Shown: in pieces, positions 1-9,383 of the stretch
How the letters are laid out: each line of letters starts with the position of its first letter
Position numbering within the stretch: position 1 is the stretch's first letter
Origin: Pontibacter oryzae
Lineage (GTDB): Bacteria > Bacteroidota > Bacteroidia > Cytophagales > Hymenobacteraceae
Assembly (NCBI RefSeq): GCF_003576375.1
Contig: NZ_QWGE01000002.1
Location: 434,001-498,000 of the forward strand
DNA length: 64,000 nt
Reading direction: 5' to 3'
Position numbers and translations under genes: made by a program
The notes under the pieces: model-generated
Databases searched by the model: none
The model's input: the letters and a program-made list of their open reading frames with translations, nothing else
What the model was told of the DNA's origin: nothing

Positions 1-1669
1 TACGGCCGCCACGGTCTCTGTCACGGTCACCACCGCCGCCAAAGCCGAAGTCTTCGCCTCCTTCTTTCGGGCCTGAACCTTTCTTCTGCGATTTCTCTAC
101 AACAACCATACGGCCATCATATTCCACGCGTCCGATGCTTTCTACAATTTCTGCGGTATATTCAGTAGGAACTTCAACAAAGCTGAACTTATCATACAGG
201 TCGATATCGCCTACGCGTCCTTCCGGAATGCTGGAGTTCTGAGCTAACAGATCGATCAGGTCACGAGGGTGTACACGGTCTTTCTTGCCGATCGTGATGA
301 ACAAACGGTCCATGCCTTCCTTAGCTGCGCTAAGGCCTTTTTCGGCTTCAGCACCTTTTTCCTTAACTTTCTGCTCCTTTAGGTTCATTTTCAGAAGCGC
401 AGCAGCAAGATCAAGCGGCGTATAACCATCAGTTTCGTTTACGAAACGCTCGATGCGTGCAACATGCTTGGCAAGGTGTCCTTTTTCAAGTACTTCCTTC
501 ACCTTGTCAAAGAACAAGTTCGTGCGGATCTCATTCACATCTTCCAGTGATGGAACTTGCTGCAACACGATTTTGGCTTTCGTGTAACGCATGATGTCCT
601 TAAGCTTGTAACCGTCTGAACGGCCACCCACGAAAGAGAATGCTTTACCTGACTTACCGGCACGACCTGTACGGCCAATGCGATGTACATAAGACTCTTC
701 GTCCTGCGGCAAATCGTAGTTGAAAACGGCTTCCACATTGTCCACGTCCAGGCCACGGGCAGCAACGTCTGTCGCTACCAGTATTTCCAGGGTGCCATTA
801 CGGAATTTATTCATTACAGCAGAGCGCTGGTTCTGGTTAAGGTCTCCGTGCAGGGCATCAGAGAAATAACCGCGTGCCTGAAGGCCACTAACCAGGTCAT
901 CGACCATACGTTTGGTATTACAGAAGATGATAACCGACTTCATGTTGTACATATCCAGAAGGCGGGAAAGAACTTCCTGCTTCGCGCTGTTACGTACTTC
1001 AAAGTAAGCCTGGTCAATGTTTGTTACCGTAAGTTCCTGGTGTACTACCTTAACTAGTACAGGATCGGTTTGGTAACGCTTTGTCATTTCCATGATCGGC
1101 TTTGACATAGTAGCCGAGAAGAAGATCGTCTGGCGATCTTCCGGGATGCGCTCCAATACATACTCAATGTCTTCACGGAAGCCCATGTCAAGCATTTCGT
1201 CCGCTTCGTCAAGTATGATTTTCTTCACACCGTCCAGCACCAAAGTGCCACGGTTAATATGGTCCATTACGCGGCCTGGCGTACCGATTACAATTTGAAC
1301 GCCCTGCTTAAGTGCACGCAGCTGACGGTCGTAGCTTTGGCCGCCATAGATTGGCACCACGCTGATGCCTTGCTTATACTTTGCCAGTTTCTGAATTTCA
1401 CCGGATACCTGGATAGCCAACTCACGCGTAGGGCACAGAATAAGTGCCTGTACGCTTCTGTTGTTGGTGTCAATAGATTCGATGGTAGGGATGCCGAAAG
1501 CGGCAGTTTTGCCTGTACCTGTCTGGGCCTGGCCAATAATGTCTTTACCTGCTAAAACAACCGGGATTGCTTCTGTTTGGATGGGAGAGGCTTCTTCGAA
1601 ACCCATGTCAGCGATTGCACGCTGTACTTCCGGCGAAAGCGGAAGCTCTTCAAATCTGATTTTGTTCAT
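1..1669 (-). CDS. DEAD-box RNA helicase with DbpA-type RNA-binding domain (3' end cut by window)
   Basis: An ATP-dependent RNA helicase, likely acting in ribosome assembly, mRNA decay or cold adaptation. Read on the minus strand from ATG at 1669, it shows the Q-motif region (EEASPIQ), Walker A (AQTGTGKT), the DEAD box (LDEADEML), the SAT motif (FFSATM) and the second-lobe motif HRIGRTGRAG. Near residue 470 a DbpA/CsdA-type RNA-binding domain begins (RLFITIGKKDRVHPRDL). A Gly/Arg/Asp-rich tail (GFGGGDRDRDRGG) follows and runs off the left edge, so the stop is not seen. The order fits the DeaD/CsdA group. Family assignment is firm; the exact orthologue (deaD, csdA, rhlE-like) is an inference. 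Confidence 0.93.
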   Translation of the reverse strand, partial: MNKIRFEELPLSPEVQRAIADMGFEEASPIQTEAIPVVLAGKDIIGQAQTGTGKTAAFGIPTIESIDTNNRSVQALILCPTRELAIQVSGEIQKLAKYKQGISVVPIYGGQSYDRQLRALKQGVQIVIGTPGRVMDHINRGTLVLDGVKKIILDEADEMLDMGFREDIEYVLERIPEDRQTIFFSATMSKPIMEMTKRYQTDPVLVKVVHQELTVTNIDQAYFEVRNSAKQEVLSRLLDMYNMKSVIIFCNTKRMVDDLVSGLQARGYFSDALHGDLNQNQRSAVMNKFRNGTLEILVATDVAARGLDVDNVEAVFNYDLPQDEESYVHRIGRTGRAGKSGKAFSFVGGRSDGYKLKDIMRYTKAKIVLQQVPSLEDVNEIRTNLFFDKVKEVLEKGHLAKHVARIERFVNETDGYTPLDLAAALLKMNLKEQKVKEKGAEAEKGLSAAKEGMDRLFITIGKKDRVHPRDLIDLLAQNSSIPEGRVGDIDLYDKFSFVEVPTEYTAEIVESIGRVEYDGRMVVVEKSQKKGSGPKEGGEDFGFGGGGDRDRDRGGR

Positions 1670-2340
1670 CTAATTTTTTAATAACTGATATATCTGGAGG
1701 CAGCCTGGTAATCAACCATTCTCTACTGTATACGAGAGCGACAAATAAATAAAAACAACTAGGTTAGCCAACAGAGGAATATCCAGTTATCTGTAAATCA
1801 GACTGTTCCAAATCAAGCCGCAAAGGTAGGGATTTTTTTTGGTATTAGCTAAATATATCTAATCATTATTAATGTGTTCTACTGCAATTAACATAAAGTG
1901 CACTTAACCCTAAAAATTGCACCGTTTACTCAGTATTATATAAAATATTTATATAATTAAATTTTATTAGTAACTTAGTGATTAAGTTAAATAAATTATT
2001 AAAATATGGTAACTCTTTAATGGTGTACTCGTAATAACAGGCTATTAACCCTTAATATCAATACTTTAACCATAAATTTAATTTATAGGCGAATAAATAG
2101 AATAAATCAGCCGTAGTATACTTTATCGCTCCAAAATCATTTAGTAATCACACAGTTTTTCACCCGTATGTACCGATCAGATTTTTGCACCAGCGCTTGT
2201 CTGTTTTATTATTTGCCCCATACGTGTAACCACATTTAATAGCACCCAACATATTTAGCCGTTGCCGAGGTAGGCATGAGCTAGCTATTTAACCAAGACT
2301 TATAAAAATATATATCCCCTAACCCCTAAGTCCCTATTCT
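1670..2340. other. AT-rich 670-bp intergenic region without a recognisable gene
   Basis: The right half is markedly AT-rich, mostly short A/T runs, and no convincing reading frame, tRNA or repeat array is visible. The left part should hold the helicase leader and promoter; the right end should hold the promoter of the gene at 2341. No terminator-like hairpin was found. It is much longer than most gaps in this window. Confidence 0.6.
1821..1828 (-). promoter_or_regulatory. Candidate -7 box (TACCTTTG) for the DEAD-box helicase
   Basis: On the minus strand TACCTTTG matches the Bacteroidota -7 consensus TAnnTTTG. Transcription would start near 1814, giving a leader of about 145 bases before ATG 1669, which is common for cold-inducible helicases. 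I do not see a good TTTG -33 box at the usual spacing, so this is tentative. Confidence 0.4.
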
Positions 2341-2877
2341 ATGTTACACTTCTCCAAAATCTCAACAAAAGGTAAAGACTTTAACATGATCGCCTCAGGC
2401 GCATTGGCTTTTAAGATTCATAATAAAATCCTGAAAGACGAAACGTTCCAGAACGGTGCGAAAATTACGCGCAACATGCTACTTGGCAGTGTGCCAGCCC
2501 GCAATCTAAACGCCGACCGCCGTAACGTGTTCTATGTGATCCTGTCGGATGTGGATAGAACGAATATTGAGGCACTCTGCGAAATGATTGCGCAAGAGCG
2601 TAAAAAGGGAAGCTACGCAGTTTGCCAGGTAATACCAGTGTATTACAACGAGCCTTCTTTTAAAGCCTTGAAAATGCTTCGTCATAACTTCGATGAGGTT
2701 ATTGAACTTAACAAATTTAACCTAGGCAGCAGCAAAGCCCTGATGAGCGCCGAACAGCAGCATTGCCTGATTACGGACTACTCCTTATCTATGGCCCGTA
2801 TCATGTATCATGTCTGCGTGAAAGATTTTGTGCCTCTCAAACAAGAAACCAAAGGCGAGTTGGTGTACGCAAATTAA
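2341..2877 (+). CDS. Conserved-looking hypothetical protein, 178 aa
   Basis: I do not recognise this protein. It is 178 residues, has no signal peptide or membrane segment, and reads as a compact soluble alpha/beta protein (for example NVFYVILSDVDRTNIEALCEMIAQ and KALKMLRHNFDEVIELN). Three Cys residues lie at scattered positions with no CxxC pair. The ATG at 2341 follows an AT-rich stretch, and codon use looks like that of its neighbours, so it is probably a real gene. A terminator-like hairpin follows at 2906. Its place beside a helicase and an AddA-like gene does not define a role. Confidence 0.75.
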   Translation: MLHFSKISTKGKDFNMIASGALAFKIHNKILKDETFQNGAKITRNMLLGSVPARNLNADRRNVFYVILSDVDRTNIEALCEMIAQERKKGSYAVCQVIPVYYNEPSFKALKMLRHNFDEVIELNKFNLGSSKALMSAEQQHCLITDYSLSMARIMYHVCVKDFVPLKQETKGELVYAN

Positions 2878-2905
2878 GCTACGTTATACTTTCTATACTC
2901 CGAAG

Positions 2906-2938
2906 GCCTCTGCTATTTGCTAGCAGGGGCTTTTCTTT
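2906..2938 (+). terminator. Intrinsic terminator after the 178-aa gene
   Basis: Nine-base stem 2906-2914 pairs with 2922-2930 (one G-T wobble) and is followed by TTTTCTTTT. It ends the transcript of the gene at 2341. Confidence 0.65.
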
Positions 2939-3048
2939 TATAGCTAGCTTTACCTCTGCTGCTTATGCATGCTGTGCTAATATATATAGTCTATTGCTTG
3001 GTCGGTGGCATGCCAATGGTGTATCTTTAAAGTATAGATATCTCGCAA

Positions 3049-6000
3049 ATGCCATCAGTTTTCAAAATCTACTCCTCCTCTGCCGGCTCCGGTAAAACCT
3101 ACCACCTAACCAAGGAATACCTGAAGCTGGCGCTACACACGTCAGACCCGGACTATTACCGCTCTGTGCTGGCGATAACATTTACCAACGATGCCGCTGG
3201 CGAAATGAAAGAGCGTATACTGGGTGCGCTCCGAGGTTTCAATGATAAGTGCCTGACAGAGAAAGAAAAGCAGAAAAGTGAGGGGCTGCTTGATGGCATA
3301 ACACAGGATCTTCAGCTGGAATACCCTGACGAAATGCTGGATAAAGAGGAAGTACGCCGGCGAGCCGCTAGTTTGTTCAGGCAAATTCTTTATAATTACT
3401 CTGAGTTCAGTGTTAGTACCATCGATAGTTTTGTGAATAAAATTGTGCAGGCCTTTACGCGCGAGCTTAACATTCCGCAGAATTTCGAAGTTGACCTGGA
3501 CTCTAACTCTCTGCTAAGTACAGCCGTTTCGCTGCTGCTTGATAAAGTGACAGACTCGAAAGACGATCTTCTGTCGCAGACGCTGGAGCAGTATGCCCTG
3601 GAGAAAGCCCGCGAGGGTAAAAGCTGGGTGATGCTGCCCGAGGACCTGATGGATTTTGCGCGCAACCTGCTCAACGAGCAAGTATACGAAGCCATCACAG
3701 ACCTGCAGCAGCTCAGCCTAGAGGACTTTAAACTGGTGCGCGAGCAGCTTTTTTTGGTGCAGCAGCAGGTATCCGAAATAGTGCAGGAAGCTGCGCAGCA
3801 AGCCATGCAACTCTTTGAGCAGGCCAACGTCTCCCCTGCCGACCTATTCCAGAGCACACGAGGCATCTACTCATACTTTAACAAGTGGTTGCAACACGTA
3901 GACCTGAACTATGGCAACAATTACGCGCTGCAAACCATTGAAAACGATAAATGGTATGCCGGCAAAGCCACCAGCTATGCTAAAGCGCAGATTGATAGTA
4001 TAAAACAGCCGCTAACCGAGCTGTACTTTCACATTGAAAGTATAAAAGAACAATACGCGGCAACCTTCACGCTGATCCAGCAGATTGTGCCGCACCTTTA
4101 TAAAATCTCGCTCCTAAACGAGCTGGAAAAATGCCTGCAGGAAATAAAGCTCGACCGCAATACTGTTCACATTTCAGAGTTCAATAAACGAATCATTGAT
4201 ATTGTGTTAAAGGAGCCAGTGCCGTTCATCTATGAGCGGCTTGGCGAAAAGTATAAGCACATCCTGATCGATGAGTTTCAGGACACCTCCGTTTTGCAAT
4301 GGAACAACCTACTGCCGCTGGTAGACAATGCGCTGGCTTCGGGCCACTTCAGCATGGTGGTAGGCGATGCCAAGCAAGCTATATACCGTTGGCGCGGTGG
4401 CGAGATGGAACAGATTCTGCACCTTTACAAAAATAATACCCGTCAGCTTTACGAAAACCGTAGGCATGGCCCGCTGATCAAGGAGAGGTATGAGTCGGTG
4501 GACCAGGCACTGCAACCCAATAACCTGAGCACCAACTACCGGAGCCGCTCCGAAATCATCGATTTCAACAACGAGCTTTTCACCTTTATCAGCCAGGGGC
4601 ATCCGGAGTTTGAGATGTTTACCTCGATTTATGATAAGGACTTTGCGCAGCAGGTGCCGGCTGGCACCGATAAAAGCGGCGGCCACATCCAGGTGCTCTT
4701 CACGCACGATGACGATACCAACCAAGCCTATGACCTCAACAGTTGTGCCCGCACGGAGCAACTGTACCCTGAATACAAGCATGAGAAGCTGCTAACCTAC
4801 GATGAGAGCACGCTGAACATGGTGTTGCAGCTGGTTACGCTGGCCCAGGCAGATGGGTACGCATTAAAGGACATTGCTATACTTTGCCGCACCAACAGTA
4901 AGAGCAAGCTTATTGCTAACTTTCTGAAAGAGCGCAAGTATGACATTATCTCACAGGACTCGCTCTCGCTTCAGTTTGCTGAGGTTATAAATCTGGTGAT
5001 TGCCTTGTTCCGAGTGTTTAACCGGCCAAACGATACGCTGGCTAAATCGGAGGCGCTATACCTTGTGTGTAAGGTGGCGCTTGATACCATCCCGGATGTA
5101 GAAATGACCAAAACCATTGCTGCCATTGCCAACGATAAGGAAAACCAGCAGTTTTTTGACCAGTTGCGGGTGCTTGGATTTGATGTGAAGGAGCGCGAAA
5201 CCGGAAACCTTTCCATTTATGAGCTCACAGAAAAGCTAGTCCGCATTTTTAACCTGCTCGGTAAAAACAACGAGAGCGAGTACCTCTTCCGGTTTCTGGA
5301 TTTGGTGCTGGAGTATAGCCTGAAGCACAGCAATAACCTCAATAACTTTTTAGCTTACTGGGATGTGCAGAAGGACAAGCTGAGCATCAACACGCCCAAG
5401 GACCGCAACGCAATTACCATTACCAGCATCCATAAATCGAAAGGGTTGGCCTACCCCATCGTGATCATACCTTTTGCAGATTGGGGCACCGAGCCAAAAC
5501 GAGGGTCGCTGATGTGGAGCCAGCTGCCCGACAGTATTAACGTTACGGGTAAACTGCGCAGCGTGGCAGTTAACATAAGTTCCAAACTGGAGACTACTGT
5601 TCTCACCGATCAGTACCATACAGAAATGGATAAGACCTTCATCGAGAACATGAATATGCTGTATGTGGCGCTTACCCGCCCAATCGACCGCCTTTACCTA
5701 ATCGGGAGCGCAAAGGACTTGCTGGAAGAACGTAAAGCCCCCAAACTAGACGGGCCAGTTAAAAACGTGAGCCACCTGCTCTACCGCTACCTAGTGCACA
5801 AAGAGCTCTGGGAATTCGGAAAGCACTGTTACCAGCTGGCTCTGGGCGCACCCAAATCAGGAAACACCCAGGAGCATAGCAACCGGACGTACTACCTGGA
5901 TCACCTCACCTCCACTGACTGGGAAAAGCGCCTCAAGATTAAGCAGCACGCCAACAACGTGTTCGATTTTGAAACGCAAACCGAGCAGCGCCAGCAAAAT

Positions 6001-6447
6001 AGAAAACTGCATTACGCCCTGGCCCGTATTGCATTTGCCACAGAATTAAATAAGGTGTTGCAGCAAATGGTGTACGAAGGCATTATCAGCGACCGTGAAA
6101 AAGCTGGCCTAGGCAAAAGGCTGCAAGCTGTGGTAAACCACCCAAAGCTGAGCCCATACTTTGGAAACCAAATAGCTGTGGAGCACGAGAAAGAGATTTT
6201 AGATGCCCGCGCATACTTATACAAGCCCGACAGAATTGTGTTTGCTGGCAGTAAAGTAGTGTTGATGGATTTTAAAACACCGCCTCCTGAGCCAGATCAC
6301 AAGTATAAACTAGATCATTATGCCGTCCGTTTCAGGCAGCTTGGGTATAAAGATGTAAAGTGCGTACTCTATTATTTTGATACCGAGGAAGTGATAACGT
6401 GGCAATATGGCGACCGGCATGCCGAGCAATTGGGGGTAGGCTTTTAG
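3049..6447 (+). CDS. AddA/RecB-like UvrD-type helicase-nuclease, 1132 aa
   Basis: The helicase-nuclease subunit of an AddAB/RecBCD-type enzyme that resects DNA double-strand ends for recombination. Superfamily 1 motifs are clear: Walker A at residues 12-17 (AGSGKT), early motif AITFTNDAAGEM, motif II near 407 (IDEFQDTS), motif III near 437 (VVGDAKQAIYRWRGGE), motif V region (TITSIHKSKGLAYP) and motif VI (LYVALTRPIDRLYL). A C-terminal PD-(D/E)XK nuclease core is seen near residue 1071 (VLMDFKT) with an upstream Asp (KPDRIVF). Length is normal for AddA. The AddB-like partner lies at 9384 on the same strand, separated by two unrelated genes. ATG 3049 gives an N-terminus beginning directly at the Walker A region, as expected. 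Confidence 0.93.
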   Translation: MPSVFKIYSSSAGSGKTYHLTKEYLKLALHTSDPDYYRSVLAITFTNDAAGEMKERILGALRGFNDKCLTEKEKQKSEGLLDGITQDLQLEYPDEMLDKEEVRRRAASLFRQILYNYSEFSVSTIDSFVNKIVQAFTRELNIPQNFEVDLDSNSLLSTAVSLLLDKVTDSKDDLLSQTLEQYALEKAREGKSWVMLPEDLMDFARNLLNEQVYEAITDLQQLSLEDFKLVREQLFLVQQQVSEIVQEAAQQAMQLFEQANVSPADLFQSTRGIYSYFNKWLQHVDLNYGNNYALQTIENDKWYAGKATSYAKAQIDSIKQPLTELYFHIESIKEQYAATFTLIQQIVPHLYKISLLNELEKCLQEIKLDRNTVHISEFNKRIIDIVLKEPVPFIYERLGEKYKHILIDEFQDTSVLQWNNLLPLVDNALASGHFSMVVGDAKQAIYRWRGGEMEQILHLYKNNTRQLYENRRHGPLIKERYESVDQALQPNNLSTNYRSRSEIIDFNNELFTFISQGHPEFEMFTSIYDKDFAQQVPAGTDKSGGHIQVLFTHDDDTNQAYDLNSCARTEQLYPEYKHEKLLTYDESTLNMVLQLVTLAQADGYALKDIAILCRTNSKSKLIANFLKERKYDIISQDSLSLQFAEVINLVIALFRVFNRPNDTLAKSEALYLVCKVALDTIPDVEMTKTIAAIANDKENQQFFDQLRVLGFDVKERETGNLSIYELTEKLVRIFNLLGKNNESEYLFRFLDLVLEYSLKHSNNLNNFLAYWDVQKDKLSINTPKDRNAITITSIHKSKGLAYPIVIIPFADWGTEPKRGSLMWSQLPDSINVTGKLRSVAVNISSKLETTVLTDQYHTEMDKTFIENMNMLYVALTRPIDRLYLIGSAKDLLEERKAPKLDGPVKNVSHLLYRYLVHKELWEFGKHCYQLALGAPKSGNTQEHSNRTYYLDHLTSTDWEKRLKIKQHANNVFDFETQTEQRQQNRKLHYALARIAFATELNKVLQQMVYEGIISDREKAGLGKRLQAVVNHPKLSPYFGNQIAVEHEKEILDARAYLYKPDRIVFAGSKVVLMDFKTPPPEPDHKYKLDHYAVRFRQLGYKDVKCVLYYFDTEEVITWQYGDRHAEQLGVGF

Positions 6448-6615
6448 GTTAACTCCAAAAAGGCCTATAAATATTTATTGGGTAAAGGCACAAACAAACC
6501 GTAACTTACCCAAACTTGCCCTACAACTAATTTACAAATAACTCCAAAGGCAAGTGCAAACCAATCAAATTTGCGCCAGGATACTGCAAATTTGTACTAG
6601 CATACTAATAGTTGC

Positions 6616-8847
6616 ATGCAGAATTATAAAGACCTACAAGTAGACTTATCTAACTGTGACCGTGAACCAATACATATTATTGGCCGGATACAGCCCCATG
6701 GCTTTTTGATGATACTCGACCAGCATACACTTCATGTAGAGCAGGTAAGTGTCAACGTCGCTGATTTCCTGGATATGGCATCAGACAGCCTTTTAGGCAA
6801 AAGTCTAGCATTGTTGTGCTCTGAAGAAGGATATTTGATACTTCAAAAGCAACTGCGCAATGCGATGCAGCCAGACCCGCAATTGCTGCAAATAAACGGC
6901 AAAATGTTTTTCGGTTTTATACATGAGTCGAAAGGTAAGCTAGTTGTAGAATGTGAACCTGCTGTGCAGCTGGAAGAGCAACAACGACTGGAAAATAGTT
7001 ACAGGTTTTCCCAATTTCTGACAGAGCTAAGCCTGAAAGAGGATATGGTGGGCCAGTCGCAGCTAGTGGTAGAGCAAGTGCAGGAAATACTTGGCTATGA
7101 CCGCGTGATGCTTTATACTTTTGACAAGCACTGGAATGGTGAGGTGATTGCTGAGAAAACCATAAATGGCGTTCACTCTTACCTGCATCATCATTTCCCG
7201 GCCAGCGATATACCAAAACCAGCGCGTGAGTTGCTTAAACAAAAAACGGTGCGCCAGATACCTAATGTTCATGCCGCCGCCGTGGACATTGTGCCTTACC
7301 TAAATCCTACCTCTGGAGAGCCTTCCAATATTTTGCGCTCCGAATTAAGAAACCCATCGGAGATACATTTGGAGTATCTTCAGAACATGGGAGTAAGTGC
7401 CACGCTGTCATTCTCAGTGATTGTAAAAGGTGAACTTTGGGGTTTAATTGCATGCCACCATATGCAGCCCGTTTGCATCGATTACTGGAAACGCCAGCTT
7501 TGCCACTTGATGGCGAAAAGCTTTGCCAACGCACAGATGAGCAGCCGCGACAAGCTTAATTACGACACACTCGCATCCTATAAAAAACTGGAAGAGCAGT
7601 TGGTAGACCAGGTAAACCGCTCAGAGAATATAATTGACGGCCTATTTAAGGGCGAAGTAAACCTTACAAGTTTAACAGACTGCGCTGGAGCCGCCGTGTA
7701 TATAAACAAGCATTTAACTTTAGAAGGCAATACACCTTACGAAAGTGAGATAATGCAAATTATTGACTGGTTAACGGAGAACAACACTGACAGAGTATTT
7801 AGTTCTGAGCACCTTTCGGAAGTAATGCCAGCCGCCTATGCCTTTCGGCATAAAGCCAGCGGGTTACTTGCCCTGGAAATCTCTAGATACAATAAAGAGT
7901 ACATTTTATTCTTTAAACCTGAAATTAGCGAGACAAGGATTTGGGCCGGAAACCCCGAGAAACCGCTGCAAGAGGCTGGTTCTTACATACATCCGCGGAA
8001 GTCGTTCCAAAACTGGGCAGAGGTAGTTAAGGGAAAATCAAACCCCTGGACGATGAATGAACTGGAGGTAAGCCAGATGCTACTGAAAGATATCACGGCT
8101 ATTATACTGCGCAACCAAGCTAACCAACTCACGCAGTTTAACCGTGACCTTAATATGTATGCCGGCGAATTGCGGACGCGTAATAGTCGGCTCGAGGATT
8201 TTACGAATATTATTACGCATAACCTGCGCTCTCCGCTCCGTAACATCCAAGGGCTACACGACTTATACATAGCCGAGCCAAGCCACGAAACCGCTTCAGA
8301 GATTTTGCCACGCATTGCCCGTATGGTTGGCAACATCTCTAATACCATCGACGACCTAAACCTGATCTTGAAAACAACGATCAACCAAAATATGTCGCAG
8401 GCGCCGGTGCACCTGGCAGCAATACTGGACAAGGAAATCCAAAACCTGGAAACTGAGATTCAGCAAAGCGGAGCCGTGATATATAATTCGCTGGAGGTAG
8501 AAACACTAAACTTACCCAAAGTATACCTGGAGAGCATTGTGCACAACCTGCTTTCGAATGCTATAAAGTATCGGAACCCGGATAGAAAACCAGTAGTTGA
8601 GCTGCGTACTTGGCAAGACGACACCACAGTATACTTATCTGTTTCTGATAATGGACTAGGCATGGACCTGAACAGAGTTGGCCCAAAAGTTTTTGGACTG
8701 TATAGAACATTCCATCCTCATAAAGATGCAAAAGGACTAGGCTTATACCTGACGAAAATGCAGGTAGAGGGCCTCGGCGGTACTATAAACGTTGTAAGTG
8801 AACCTAGCGAAGGCACTACATTTACGGTTAGCTTGCCGAAGCACTAG
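6616..8847 (+). CDS. Bacteriophytochrome histidine kinase, 743 aa
   Basis: A red/far-red photoreceptor that binds biliverdin and controls a histidine kinase. The N-terminal PAS-like domain begins with the conserved block containing Cys14 (NCDREPIHIIGRIQPHG), the biliverdin-attachment position of bacterial phytochromes. The GAF domain (about 135-300) carries the diagnostic PASDIPKPAR motif; a PHY domain follows. The kinase module has a phospho-acceptor His near 535 (THNLRSPLRNI), N box (HNLLSNAIKYRN), G1 (DNGLGMD) and G2 (KGLGLYLTKM). There is no receiver domain and no heme oxygenase gene (bphO) in the window, so pigment supply and response regulator must be elsewhere. The VOC gene starts 43 bases downstream. 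Confidence 0.95.
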   Translation: MQNYKDLQVDLSNCDREPIHIIGRIQPHGFLMILDQHTLHVEQVSVNVADFLDMASDSLLGKSLALLCSEEGYLILQKQLRNAMQPDPQLLQINGKMFFGFIHESKGKLVVECEPAVQLEEQQRLENSYRFSQFLTELSLKEDMVGQSQLVVEQVQEILGYDRVMLYTFDKHWNGEVIAEKTINGVHSYLHHHFPASDIPKPARELLKQKTVRQIPNVHAAAVDIVPYLNPTSGEPSNILRSELRNPSEIHLEYLQNMGVSATLSFSVIVKGELWGLIACHHMQPVCIDYWKRQLCHLMAKSFANAQMSSRDKLNYDTLASYKKLEEQLVDQVNRSENIIDGLFKGEVNLTSLTDCAGAAVYINKHLTLEGNTPYESEIMQIIDWLTENNTDRVFSSEHLSEVMPAAYAFRHKASGLLALEISRYNKEYILFFKPEISETRIWAGNPEKPLQEAGSYIHPRKSFQNWAEVVKGKSNPWTMNELEVSQMLLKDITAIILRNQANQLTQFNRDLNMYAGELRTRNSRLEDFTNIITHNLRSPLRNIQGLHDLYIAEPSHETASEILPRIARMVGNISNTIDDLNLILKTTINQNMSQAPVHLAAILDKEIQNLETEIQQSGAVIYNSLEVETLNLPKVYLESIVHNLLSNAIKYRNPDRKPVVELRTWQDDTTVYLSVSDNGLGMDLNRVGPKVFGLYRTFHPHKDAKGLGLYLTKMQVEGLGGTINVVSEPSEGTTFTVSLPKH

Positions 8848-8890
8848 AATTGTAAACGCTATAAGCAAATCCAACTAAATACCTAGCAAC

Positions 8891-9325
8891 ATGGAACCAA
8901 GGCTCACACTAATTACACTTGGCGTCAGAAACCTGCAGCGCGCAAAAGAGTTTTACCAGCAGGTATTTGGGTGGCTGCCCGCCGAAAGCAGCACCGAGAG
9001 TATTGTATTTTTCCAGCTTGATGGTCTGCAGCTAGCCTTGTTTCCGCAGGAGTCCTTGGCTGATGATGCTGGTATATCGGCGGAAGGAAGCGGTTTCAGA
9101 AGGTTTACGTTGGCGCATAACGTTGGCTCTGAGCAGGAAGTAGACGACCTGGTTGCCCAGCTGGAAGAGCGCGGTGCCACCGTTTTAAAACAACCTGAAA
9201 AAGTGTTTTGGGGCGGGTACAGCAGCTACATCTCCGACCCGGATGATAACCTGTGGGAAATAGCTTACAATCCGTTTTTACCAACAGCAGAGGGCAGTAA
9301 AGATAGAAACCCATCAATCCACTAG
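8891..9325 (+). CDS. VOC-superfamily protein (glyoxalase/bleomycin-resistance fold), 144 aa
   Basis: A small metal-dependent fold used by glyoxalases, dioxygenases and drug-binding proteins; the substrate cannot be told from sequence. Two paired beta-alpha-beta units are visible: LTLITLGVRNLQRAKEFYQQVFGW at the start, and the C-terminal half ending with the family motif YISDPDDNLWEIAYNP, which supplies the usual second-half metal-site Glu. Length is typical of single-module VOC proteins. It sits 43 bases after the phytochrome gene and just before the AddB-like gene, probably in one transcript, with no functional link that I can name. Confidence 0.88.
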   Translation: MEPRLTLITLGVRNLQRAKEFYQQVFGWLPAESSTESIVFFQLDGLQLALFPQESLADDAGISAEGSGFRRFTLAHNVGSEQEVDDLVAQLEERGATVLKQPEKVFWGGYSSYISDPDDNLWEIAYNPFLPTAEGSKDRNPSIH

Positions 9326-9383
9326 CCTGTTGCGGCTAAGGCAGAATTGCAATCACTTATTCACCCATTCAACAGTATTGTTA

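Noticed and set aside
4309..4782. Long antisense open frame within the AddA-like gene
   Set aside because: It mirrors codon structure of the sense gene, has no start signal or family motif, and the sense protein is clearly conserved.
4999..5216. Antisense frame in the AddA helicase as a small gene
   Set aside because: Low-complexity Ser/Thr-rich translation that follows from the sense codons; no independent support.
9330..9383. TTG 9330 as the start of the AddB-like gene
   Set aside because: The added 18 residues (MRLRQNCNHLFTHSTVLL) are not family-like, and GTG 9384 starts next to the conserved block; kept as an alternative only.
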